Positions 51,353 to 58,363 of a DNA stretch of 64,000 nucleotides are shown piece by piece. This DNA comes from Actinomycetospora corticicola. GTDB taxonomy: Bacteria > Actinomycetota > Actinomycetes > Mycobacteriales > Pseudonocardiaceae. The translations under genes and the position numbers were made by a program. Below the pieces are notes generated by a model. It was given only the letters and a program-made list of their open reading frames with translations. It was not told the DNA's origin and did no database searches. The first letter of the stretch is position 1; each line of letters starts with the position of its first letter. Location: assembly GCF_013409505.1 (NCBI RefSeq), contig NZ_JACCBN010000001.1, positions 3,286,001-3,350,000 of the forward strand. The letters are read 5' to 3'.

Positions 51353-52141
51353 TCAGCCCGTGCGGGCGGCGACGGCCCGCTCGACCAGTCCCGCGAGCCA
51401 GTCGACCAGCAGCGCCAGGGCGGCGACGAGCGAACCGGCGACCACGAGCACCGTGAGCCGGTTCAGCAGCAGGGCCTGCTGGATCAGGGCGCCCAGGCCA
51501 CCGGCGCCGATGTAGGACGCGAGGGTCGCCGTGCCGACGTTGAGCACGAGCGCCACGCGGACCCCCGCGACGATGACCGGGATCGCGAGCGGGATCTCCA
51601 CGCGGACGAGGCACTGCCGCGCCGACATCCCCATCCCCCGGGCCGTCTCGACGAGGTCCCGGTCGACCTCCTGCAGACCGACGATCGTGTTCCGCAGGAC
51701 GGGCAGGAAGGCGGCGAGGCCCAGTCCGAGCACCGCGCTGACGAGCCCGAACCGCCAGAAGCCGAGCAGGATCAGCACCCCGAACGCCGGGAGTGCCTGC
51801 GCGAACCCGCCCACCAGGGCGACGATCCGGGCGACGACGACGAACCGCGGGCGGCTGAGCACCAGCCCCAGCGGCAGCGCGACGACCAGGACGAGCAGCG
51901 TCGACCACGCCGTCAGCACCAGGTGCTGGGCGAGCTGCCCCAGGACGTTCGCGGGGTCGAGCGCACGTGCCTCGAGCGAGTCCAGCGAGCCGCCGTAGAC
52001 GGTGCCGGACGCGACCGCGAGACCGACCACGATGAGCAGCGGCGTGACCCACAGGTCGGGGTTCTCGACGAGGGCCCGCCAGGGCCGGCCGGGACGTTCG
52101 ACCGGGACCTCGACCGTGCCCGTGCGAGCCACGATCATCAT
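51353..52141 (-). CDS. ABC transporter permease, osmoprotectant (OpuC/ProW) type
   Basis: A 262-residue membrane protein with about six helices. The EAA loop that contacts the ATPase is ETARGMGMSARQCLVRVEIP; FAQALPAFGVLILLGF and NVGTATLASYIGAGGLG are typical of glycine-betaine/choline permeases. Its ATPase, second permease and binding protein are not adjacent, so it is an orphan here. ATG 52141 or 52138. Converges on the quinone reductase (4-base gap). Confidence 0.9.
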   Translation of the reverse strand: MMIVARTGTVEVPVERPGRPWRALVENPDLWVTPLLIVVGLAVASGTVYGGSLDSLEARALDPANVLGQLAQHLVLTAWSTLLVLVVALPLGLVLSRPRFVVVARIVALVGGFAQALPAFGVLILLGFWRFGLVSAVLGLGLAAFLPVLRNTIVGLQEVDRDLVETARGMGMSARQCLVRVEIPLAIPVIVAGVRVALVLNVGTATLASYIGAGGLGALIQQALLLNRLTVLVVAGSLVAALALLVDWLAGLVERAVAARTG

Positions 52142-52195
52142 CGTGACGGTCCGGTGGTCCCGGAGCAGCGCGACGCGATCGCGTACGACCTGTCG

Positions 52196-52633
52196 TCAGG
52201 ACGTGCTCGAGAACCAGGCGGCCACCTGCCGCGAGTAGTCCGTGAAGTCGACGATCACGCCCGGGATGCTCCCGGCGACGATGTCGTGGTCGACCTCGAG
52301 GTACGCGTGCACGAGGACGTTCCGCATCCCGGCGGACGGTCGCAGGCGCGCCGCGAGGTCGCCGTCGATCACGCCGACCTCGGCCGCGAGCGCGAAGGAC
52401 TCCGCGTAGGAGTCCGGTGAACGACCCAGCCGGGCGGCCGCCACGTGACCGTTGACCGCGAAGGCGAGCTCGACGAGCAGGGTGAGCGCCCGCTCGATCG
52501 CGAGAGCCGTGCGGATGTCCGCGTCGAGCTCCTCGGCGGTGATCGGACCGTAGGACTCCAGGACGGCGACGAAGCGTTCGATCTGTCGGAGCTTCGGCCG
52601 TACCGCCTGCCAGTCGAGACGTCGTGGCGTCAT
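52196..52633 (-). CDS. hepT: HepT-like HEPN toxin
   Basis: A 145-residue HEPN-domain protein (DUF86). The toxin motif RX4HXY is complete as RNVLVHAY. Helices ESYGPITAEELDADIRTALA and IERALTLLVELAFAVNGHV match HepT. HepT-type toxins cut RNA or are silenced by AMPylation of this tyrosine by their MntA antitoxin. ATG 52633 overlaps the stop of the upstream nucleotidyltransferase as ATGA, so the two are co-translated. Confidence 0.92.
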   Translation of the reverse strand: MTPRRLDWQAVRPKLRQIERFVAVLESYGPITAEELDADIRTALAIERALTLLVELAFAVNGHVAAARLGRSPDSYAESFALAAEVGVIDGDLAARLRPSAGMRNVLVHAYLEVDHDIVAGSIPGVIVDFTDYSRQVAAWFSSTS

Positions 52634-53037
52634 TCCGCCAGGAGCTCCAGGTCCCGACGGCGGCTCCGGTCGGTGTCGATGCGCTCGCCGAGCGCAGCCG
52701 TTCCGGCGGTCGCGAGCGCACCACGCTCGCTCTCGTAGAGCCCCACAGCACCGAGCAGGGCACGCTCCCGGAGCACGGGCCCGGCCCGGTTGAGGTGAGC
52801 CAGATCGACGTCGACCCCGGCGAGGTCAGCGAGGTCCGCCATCAGTCCGAGCACCTCGGGCCGGACACCGTGCTCGAAGAGGACCGCGACGTCGAGATCC
52901 CGGGGTTCGGGTTCCCCTCGGGCGGTGCTGCCGAAGACCGTGAGGAGACGCACCCCGCGGCGCTCGCAGAGCGCGTCGATGACGCCCGCCTCCGCTGCCC
53001 GCTCGAGCCGGGCGAGACCTTCGACCGGTCCGGCCAC
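52630..53037 (-). CDS. mntA: MntA-like nucleotidyltransferase antitoxin
   Basis: A 135-residue minimal nucleotidyltransferase. The core is VFGSTARGEPEPRDLDVAVLF: Gly-Ser, nine residues, then Asp-x-Asp; classic MntA has ten (GSX10DXD). It should AMPylate the HepT tyrosine and so neutralise the toxin. GTG 53037 is chosen since the upstream frame is not protein-like. First gene of the toxin-antitoxin operon, 31 bases from the divergent oxidase gene. Confidence 0.88.
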   Translation of the reverse strand: MAGPVEGLARLERAAEAGVIDALCERRGVRLLTVFGSTARGEPEPRDLDVAVLFEHGVRPEVLGLMADLADLAGVDVDLAHLNRAGPVLRERALLGAVGLYESERGALATAGTAALGERIDTDRSRRRDLELLAE

Positions 53038-53068
53038 GTCGACATGGTGGCACAGGCACGATGAGGCG

Positions 53069-53497
53069 ATGGACCTCTTAGGATTCCACGCCCTCGCCGC
53101 CGAGGAGCACGGCCTCGTCGTCGTCGCCACCGCGCGGGCGGACGGGTCGATCCAGTCGTCGGTGGTGAACGCCGGGGTGCTGCCGCACCCGGTGACGGGG
53201 CAGGACGTGCTCGCGTTCGTCACCTACGGCCGGGCGAAGCTGGGCAACCTGCGTCGGCGGCCGTGGACGGCGGTGACGGCGCGGTCGGGGTGGCGGTGGG
53301 GCACCGTCGAGGGGTCGGTCGAGATCGCCGGCCCGGACGACCCGCTGCCCGGGGTCGACGACGTGCCCGCCCTCCTGCGCGCGGTGTTCACCGCGGCGGG
53401 CGGTAGCCACGACGACTGGGACGAGTTCGACGCGACCATGGCCCGGGACCGCCGCGCGGCCGTGTTCGTCACACCGGCGCGGGTCTACTCGAACTGA
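53069..53497 (+). CDS. pyridoxamine 5'-phosphate oxidase-fold protein (FMN/F420 type)
   Basis: A 142-residue split beta-barrel protein of the PPOX family. HGLVVVATARADGSIQSSVVNAG, VTYGRAKLGNLRRRP and RSGWRWGTVEGSVEI are the flavin/deazaflavin-binding strands typical of TIGR03618-like F420-dependent reductases in actinobacteria. Substrate unknown. ATG 53069; divergent from the mntA-hepT operon. Confidence 0.87.
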   Translation: MDLLGFHALAAEEHGLVVVATARADGSIQSSVVNAGVLPHPVTGQDVLAFVTYGRAKLGNLRRRPWTAVTARSGWRWGTVEGSVEIAGPDDPLPGVDDVPALLRAVFTAAGGSHDDWDEFDATMARDRRAAVFVTPARVYSN

Positions 53498-53541
53498 TCC
53501 GTCAGAGGCTCCGACCTGCGCGGACCGAGACTGTCGGGGGT

Positions 53542-53557
53542 TCGTACCAGTGTTCGA
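53542..53557 (+). promoter_or_regulatory. LexA/SOS-box-like sequence without an evident target
   Basis: TCGTACCAGTGTTCGA matches the actinobacterial SOS consensus TCGAAC-N4-GTTCGA at 11 of 12 fixed positions. It lies in the 124-base gap between two convergent genes. An ATG at 53561 follows at once, but the frame after it does not read like a protein. Confidence 0.35.
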
Positions 53558-53621
53558 ATCATGACGACGGCGGTGGCGGGTCTCCCGCCTGGCACCTCGC
53601 CACCCGCACCGACCGCACCGC

Positions 53622-54665
53622 CTACGCCGGCGACGACCCGCCGTTCTGAGCGTGACAGGCCGGACGCTGCCGGCGGTCCATCACCGCGACCACCGCCATG
53701 TGCGGCACCGTCAGCGCCAGCACGACCGCGAGCCCGATCGGCACCAGACCTGCGACGGCGTGCCCGGCCAGCCCCGGCACGGCCAGCAGGACACCCAGGA
53801 CGACGAGCACCGCCGTCGTCGGGAGGGCCGACTGGAGCAGGACCCGGCCGACCGGTCGCGCGAGGCGGCGGGCCGCGAGGTCGTCGGCGTTCGCGGGATC
53901 GAGCGCGACCAGTCGTGCGAGGTGCCGCAGGCCGTGCCAGACCCCGAAGTAGAGCCCGAACGCCGCGAGCGGCGGGACGACGACGAAGAGCGCGGTGAGC
54001 AGCGCGAGTTCGGCGGCAGCGGGCCGGCGGCCCCCGACCAGGTCGGCGACGAGGGTCGCGACGATCACCACCGCGGAGCCGATCCCGACGACGAGCATCG
54101 CCCGCGGGTCGAGGATCACCGCGGCGGAGCCGGGCGCGAGGACGTCCAGGACGGGCCGCACGGTCGCGGGCCAGGCGAGGAAGGGCACGGCGACCGTGGC
54201 CAGCCCGGACGCGATAAACCGTGGACCGCGCCCCTCGGGTCGACCGGTGCGCAGCGCCGCCACCGTGGTCTCGCCGACCCCGAAGTGCACGGCCGAGCCG
54301 ACGAGCAGGACCAGGAGGGCGGGCACCGGCCACAGCCGGGCGGCCACGAAGGTGAGGACGGCGAGCGCGACGTAGGCGAGCAGCACGACGACGAGCCGGC
54401 GGGACCGACGGGCCGTGCCACCCGTCCACCACGGCACGAGGTGGTCGAGGGCTCCGTGCGGGATCCCGACGAGCAGGCCCACCGCGAACGGCAGCCACGA
54501 CCAGCGCTCCCAGACCCCGGGAGCGACGAGCCCGACGACGAGGACGACGGCGGCGGCGGACACCGAGACCGCCGTCGCCGCGCGCAGGGGCACGGCGACG
54601 GCGGTGGGCACGGCGGCCGCGCCGGACGCGCCCGGGCGGGCCCGGACGCCTCCGAGCGCGATCAC
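53622..54665 (-). CDS. blh: Brp/Blh family beta-carotene 15,15'-dioxygenase
   Basis: A 347-residue, eight-helix membrane enzyme that splits beta-carotene into two retinal molecules. Iron-binding histidines are visible in LLVGIPHGALDH (70 and 75), VHFGVGE, GVWHGLRH and TVPHMAVVAV. It lies directly behind the rhodopsin gene and so should supply its chromophore. GTG 54665 is 8 bases behind the rhodopsin stop; an earlier start at 54707 would overlap that gene and add a non-family sequence. No carotenoid genes are in the window. Confidence 0.93.
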   Translation of the reverse strand: MIALGGVRARPGASGAAAVPTAVAVPLRAATAVSVSAAAVVLVVGLVAPGVWERWSWLPFAVGLLVGIPHGALDHLVPWWTGGTARRSRRLVVVLLAYVALAVLTFVAARLWPVPALLVLLVGSAVHFGVGETTVAALRTGRPEGRGPRFIASGLATVAVPFLAWPATVRPVLDVLAPGSAAVILDPRAMLVVGIGSAVVIVATLVADLVGGRRPAAAELALLTALFVVVPPLAAFGLYFGVWHGLRHLARLVALDPANADDLAARRLARPVGRVLLQSALPTTAVLVVLGVLLAVPGLAGHAVAGLVPIGLAVVLALTVPHMAVVAVMDRRQRPACHAQNGGSSPA

Positions 54666-54672
54666 CGGGTGC

Positions 54673-55629
54673 TCAGCGCTCCCCGGCCGGGCCGTGGCCG
54701 TTCGCACCCGCGAGAGCGGTCGCGACGGCGGGCCGCGGCGCGGCCTGCAGCTCGTGGGCGACGTACACCGGCTCGTCGTGCGTCTGGACGCCGGCGTTCA
54801 TGTCCTCGGCGGTCCGCAGCTTCGCGACCTTGTGGATCATGGCACCGAAGCCGACCTTGGCGATGATGTCGGAGAACGAGAAGCCGAGCTGGACCACGAC
54901 CGCCCAGAGCACGAGGTTCGAGTTCGGGGTGACGAGCACCTGGACCAGGTAGAGCAGCGGGTAGGCACCGAAGATCGAGAACAGCACGATCGTCGACCGC
55001 AGCAGGCTGGTGAAGGTCGACCCGGAGAGCCCGGCCCGGCTGTCGAGGACGGCCTTGCCGAGCACCGCGTACATGACGAGGAAGAACACCGTCGAGACCG
55101 CGGCCCAGATGTTGAGCCACGTCGCGCTGGTGCCGTTGTCGAACACCTCGGCCCCGAGGAAACCGGTGATGATCATCAGGAACGCCGACACGATCGTCAC
55201 CACCCGCGCCCGGCTCAGTGCCTTGCCGGCCAGCGTCGTCACCGCGAGCAGCTCGACCCCGAGCAGCGGCACCGTGACCGACCAGTCCGCGTAGCGCAGT
55301 CCGCCGTTGAAGCGTGAGTCGGCGGCCGGCACGTAGAAGCCGTTCACGAGGTCGAACCCGGTGTGCCACGACACGAACAGCCCGAGGTAGGCGAGTGCCG
55401 CGACGGCCTGCAGCAGGGCCGAGCCGTGCACCGCCGTCCGGTACTTGGTCCCGACCTCGTGGCGTCCGAGCACGCTGTACGCCGCGCCCGCGAGCAGGGC
55501 GAACCCGGCGACGGCGAAGCCGTACTCGATCAGATGCCAGACGCCGGAGCTGTAGACGACCTCGCTCGCGAACTCGCCGTCGACGGGTGGGGCGGTCGGC
55601 AGGGCGCCGAGCACGCTGGTGGGGATCAT
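54673..55629 (-). CDS. microbial rhodopsin, predicted outward proton pump
   Basis: A 318-residue seven-helix rhodopsin. Helix C reads RYADWSVTVPLLGVEL: Asp115 (proton acceptor), Thr119 and Glu126 (donor) form the DTE triad of proteorhodopsin/xanthorhodopsin-type pumps, Arg112 matches bacteriorhodopsin Arg82. Helix G carries Asp254 and the retinal Lys258 in FSDIIAKVG. Leu123 is at the position where Leu gives green and Gln blue absorption. Helix F has the retinal-pocket AYPLLYL. A 50-residue C-terminal tail is cytoplasmic. ATG 55629 with GGGAG upstream. Transcribed with blh. Confidence 0.95.
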   Translation of the reverse strand: MIPTSVLGALPTAPPVDGEFASEVVYSSGVWHLIEYGFAVAGFALLAGAAYSVLGRHEVGTKYRTAVHGSALLQAVAALAYLGLFVSWHTGFDLVNGFYVPAADSRFNGGLRYADWSVTVPLLGVELLAVTTLAGKALSRARVVTIVSAFLMIITGFLGAEVFDNGTSATWLNIWAAVSTVFFLVMYAVLGKAVLDSRAGLSGSTFTSLLRSTIVLFSIFGAYPLLYLVQVLVTPNSNLVLWAVVVQLGFSFSDIIAKVGFGAMIHKVAKLRTAEDMNAGVQTHDEPVYVAHELQAAPRPAVATALAGANGHGPAGER

Positions 55630-55693
55630 CGTGTCTCCCGGGGGGATCGGCGTACCCGCTGTACGCACGGCCCGGGGTGCACTTGTGCACGTC

Positions 55694-55706
55694 GTGCGAA
55701 ACGCAC
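55694..55706. promoter_or_regulatory. dyad between rhodopsin and MarR genes
   Basis: GTGCGAAACGCAC is a perfect palindrome with 5-base arms, preceded by GTGCACTTGTGCAC at 55677-55690 and followed by TTGCTTTACGCAC. It lies between the divergent rhodopsin and MarR genes, in the right place for a MarR operator. Confidence 0.45.
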
Positions 55707-55764
55707 TAGTTGCTTTACGCACAGAGGCGTGTCGCGGAGGGCGTCCCCGCCGATCCGGGGTCCC

Positions 55765-56259
55765 ATGCCAGGGTGGGGTGTGATCCCGGGACCGCGCGGA
55801 GTCGACGACGATCACGCCGACGCCGCCGAGCTCGAGGTCGTCCTGCGACCGCTCCTCGACACGGCGCTGGGTGCCGCGGAGGAGCTGGAGGACCGCGTCG
55901 CCCCGGCCCATCTGCGGGCGCTGCAGGTCCTGGGCACCACCGGCCCCGCGCAGGTGTCGACGCTCGCCGAGGCGACCGGGATGCTGCCCTCCACCGCGAG
56001 CCGGCTCTCGGACCGCCTCGCCGCGGCCGGACTCGTCGAGCGCGCCCCCTCACCCACCAACCGCCGCGCGACCCTGCTGACCCTCACCCGCGCCGGGCAC
56101 GACGTCCTCGCCGAGCTCGCCGACCTCCGGGTGCGCCGGCTGCAGCGGGTCCTCTCGACGATGGACCCGGCCGACCGGGACGCCCTCCTGCGGGGCATGC
56201 GCGCCTACGCCGCGGCCGCCGAGCACGAACGGCAGGACGAGCGGGACGCGCGTCGCTGA
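55765..56259 (+). CDS. MarR-family transcriptional regulator
   Basis: A 164-residue winged-helix regulator: HLRALQVLGTTGPAQVSTLAE, recognition helix TGMLPSTASRLSDRLAAAGLV and wing RAPSPTNRRATLLTLT are clear; the C-terminal helix dimerises. ATG 55765 or GTG 55780 may start it. Divergent from the rhodopsin-blh operon with only 135 bases between, so it may control light-energy genes and itself. Ligand unknown. Confidence 0.9.
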   Translation: MPGWGVIPGPRGVDDDHADAAELEVVLRPLLDTALGAAEELEDRVAPAHLRALQVLGTTGPAQVSTLAEATGMLPSTASRLSDRLAAAGLVERAPSPTNRRATLLTLTRAGHDVLAELADLRVRRLQRVLSTMDPADRDALLRGMRAYAAAAEHERQDERDARR

Positions 56260-56269
56260 AGGGGCCGGT

Positions 56270-57418
56270 TCAGGCCCGGCGCTCCACCACCACGGCCGTC
56301 GCGTCCCGCGCGAGGTCGCCGCCGCCGTGCTCGCGCCACGCCTCGATGAGGGCGTGCGGCAACCCGGCGAGGCCCTCCGTCGCCCCGAAGGACGCGCCGG
56401 TCGCCCCGCCGCCGAAGGCCCGTCCGGCCGCGTCCTGCACGCCCGGCCCGCCCGCGGAGACGACCAGCAGCGCGTCGCCGACCAGGACCTCGACGGACTC
56501 CACGCGGTAGTGCGACCGCTCGTAACACCCGAGCGCCTCGTGGGCCGGGAGGCTCGGCTCCCACACCCGGCCGCCCGCCCCGCCCCGCCGCAGGAGGACC
56601 GCGGGCGGGTCGTCGCCCGCGCGCACCATCTCCGCCCGGTCGGCGTCCAGGTCGACCGACAGCACGGTCGCGGCGATCTCGGCCCGACCCCGCCAGTGGT
56701 CGTACACCACCTGGTCGGCCAGCGACACCTGCTCCGCGAGGGACAGCCCGGCGCGGCGGGCGTGCCGCAGCGCGGTGAGGGTCAGGGCCGCCGGGAGCGC
56801 CGCGGAGAGGTTGCGCCCCCGGGCGTCGATCACCGCCAGCCACACCCGGTCGCCGTCGATCGACCAGTCGAACAGGTCGCTGGAGACCCGCGGGGCGGGC
56901 TCGATCGCGGCGGAGAGCCCGACCCGGTCGGTGACGACGGACGTGGGCGGGAGCAGCTGCCACCCGAACTCGGCACTGACGCTGTAGGAGGTCGACCGGC
57001 GGCGCAGCTCGACGAGGTCGGTGATGCGGGCCGCCTGGACCAGCAGCAGGGAGGTCTGCTCCGCGAGGTCGACGAGCAGGTCGTCGGCGACCCCGACCGC
57101 CCCGTGCACCGTCAGCACCCCGTGCACCACGCCCCGCGCCGCGAGCGCGACGTCGGCCCGCCCGCCGTCGCGGTGCACGACGCCGGGCCGCAGGTCGCCG
57201 TCGCGTCGGGGGCGCGGCTCGGGTTCGGAACTCCCGGAGGAGGAGCCCACCGAGCGGAGGGAGCGGCCGGCGCGGTCGATCAGCCGCAGCTCGACGAGGT
57301 CCGCCCCGAGTCGCTGCGCGATCTCACCCGCGCAGACGGGGCCGACCCGGTCGGCGGGGGCGGCGAGCGCCGCCCGTCGGAGCGCGTCGCACGGGGAGAC
57401 GGTCGCGGGATCGTCCAC
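56270..57418 (-). CDS. PP2C/SpoIIE-type phosphatase-like protein, metal site incomplete
   Basis: A 382-residue protein with an N-terminal GAF-like sensor (1-150; LVELRLIDRAGRSLRSVG, LLLVQAARITDLVELRRR) and an RsbU/SpoIIE phosphatase fold (175-382). The first metal segments survive (SSDLFDWSIDGDRVWLAVID, GRNLSAALPAAL), but the TDGLxE motif is VSAGGPGVQD, losing the metal Asp, and the last motif is RDATAVVV. It may bind a partner without catalysis or use one metal less. GTG 57418. Converges on marR. Confidence 0.75.
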   Translation of the reverse strand: MDDPATVSPCDALRRAALAAPADRVGPVCAGEIAQRLGADLVELRLIDRAGRSLRSVGSSSGSSEPEPRPRRDGDLRPGVVHRDGGRADVALAARGVVHGVLTVHGAVGVADDLLVDLAEQTSLLLVQAARITDLVELRRRSTSYSVSAEFGWQLLPPTSVVTDRVGLSAAIEPAPRVSSDLFDWSIDGDRVWLAVIDARGRNLSAALPAALTLTALRHARRAGLSLAEQVSLADQVVYDHWRGRAEIAATVLSVDLDADRAEMVRAGDDPPAVLLRRGGAGGRVWEPSLPAHEALGCYERSHYRVESVEVLVGDALLVVSAGGPGVQDAAGRAFGGGATGASFGATEGLAGLPHALIEAWREHGGGDLARDATAVVVERRA

Positions 57419-57489
57419 GACCCCGCTTTCCCGGTCCGACGCCGTGTCACCCCTTCACGCGCACCCTCGCCCCGGAGGAGGGTGGGACC

Positions 57490-57744
57490 ATGGCCGACGA
57501 ACCCCGCACCGACGCCGAACTCGCCCGCGCGATCGACGAGAACGCCGAGGCCGAGCACGCCCTGCGCAGCGCCTCCCACGGCGGTCTCGACGACGCCGAC
57601 GCCGACCGCCTGCGCGAGCTGCAGGTCGAGCGCGACCGGCTCTTCGACCTCAAGCGCCAGCGCCAGGCCCAGCGCGACGCCGGAGAGGATCCGGGCGAGG
57701 CCCACGAGCGCGACGCCCGGACGGTCGAGGGCTACCGGCAGTAG
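57490..57744 (+). CDS. DUF2630 family protein
   Basis: An 84-residue, highly charged, helical (probably coiled-coil) protein: DENAEAEHALRSASHGG, ADRLRELQVERDRLFDLKRQ, ending in RTVEGYRQ. Length and the LRELQ..DRL.DL.RQR pattern with a terminal VEGY match DUF2630, a small actinobacterial family of unknown role. ATG 57490 with GGAGGG 8 bases before it. Confidence 0.85.
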   Translation: MADEPRTDAELARAIDENAEAEHALRSASHGGLDDADADRLRELQVERDRLFDLKRQRQAQRDAGEDPGEAHERDARTVEGYRQ

Positions 57745-57794
57745 CCCGGGGACGACCCGGGGATCACCCCGGGTAGTCACCTACAGTCGGTGAC

Positions 57795-58322
57795 ATGCGG
57801 ACAGGAGGGCACGGACCGGACATCCCGGTCCACCGTGTCCCTGTCGCGGCGGCACTCGGCACCGCACTCGCGCTCGGCGCCCACCTCGGGGGCGGCGGCG
57901 CCCGCCCGACGGGGATCGTCCTCACGGTCGTCGTCGCGGTGTCGGGCGTGGTCAGCCTGCTCGCCCTGCGCACCGGCCGGGTGTCCCGTGGCCCGTGGAC
58001 CGCGCTCGCCGTCCTCCTGCTCGGCCAGGTGGCGCTCGAGGCGGTCCTCGCCGCGGCCGACCACCACGTCGTCACCGCCGTCGCCGCGCTCGGCGTGCAC
58101 GGCGCGGCCGCGCTCGCGACGGCGCTGCTCCTGCTCGGCGGCGCGCGCCTCGCCGACGACCTGCGCGACACCGCCGACCGCGTCCTGACCCGGCGCTGGT
58201 GGCGGCGCCCGACCGGGACGCGACGCGTCCGGGCCGGCGCCGCGACCCGTCGTCGGGAAGGACCGTGGGTGGGGCGGGCCGTGGCCGCCAGCGGGGCCCG
58301 GGGGCCCCCGGTGCCCGCCTGA
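57795..58322 (+). CDS. hypothetical membrane protein
   Basis: A 175-residue protein with about four hydrophobic helices in residues 15-120 (VAAALGTALALGAHL, GIVLTVVVAVSGVVSLLAL, ALAVLLLGQVALEAVLAA, GAAALATALLLLGGARL), a soluble basic tail, and His96-His97 at a helix end. No family recognised. ATG 57795. It ends 41 bases before the GlxA start, so both are probably in one transcript. Confidence 0.7.
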   Translation: MRTGGHGPDIPVHRVPVAAALGTALALGAHLGGGGARPTGIVLTVVVAVSGVVSLLALRTGRVSRGPWTALAVLLLGQVALEAVLAAADHHVVTAVAALGVHGAAALATALLLLGGARLADDLRDTADRVLTRRWWRRPTGTRRVRAGAATRRREGPWVGRAVAASGARGPPVPA

Positions 58323-58363
58323 TCCCGGGCCCGCACACCCCCGCTCCCCGAGGAGGTGTCGTC

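Noticed and set aside
28336..58257. Recurring CCCGACGACGGG / CCCGACGTCGGG (28336, 29981, 34775, 37026, 39914, 49916, 58246)
   Set aside because: At first it looked like a regulatory motif, but several copies lie within genes as Pro-Asp-Asp-Gly or Val-Gly codons and the position relative to starts is inconsistent. It is better explained by codon use in GC-rich DNA; only a genome count could revive it.
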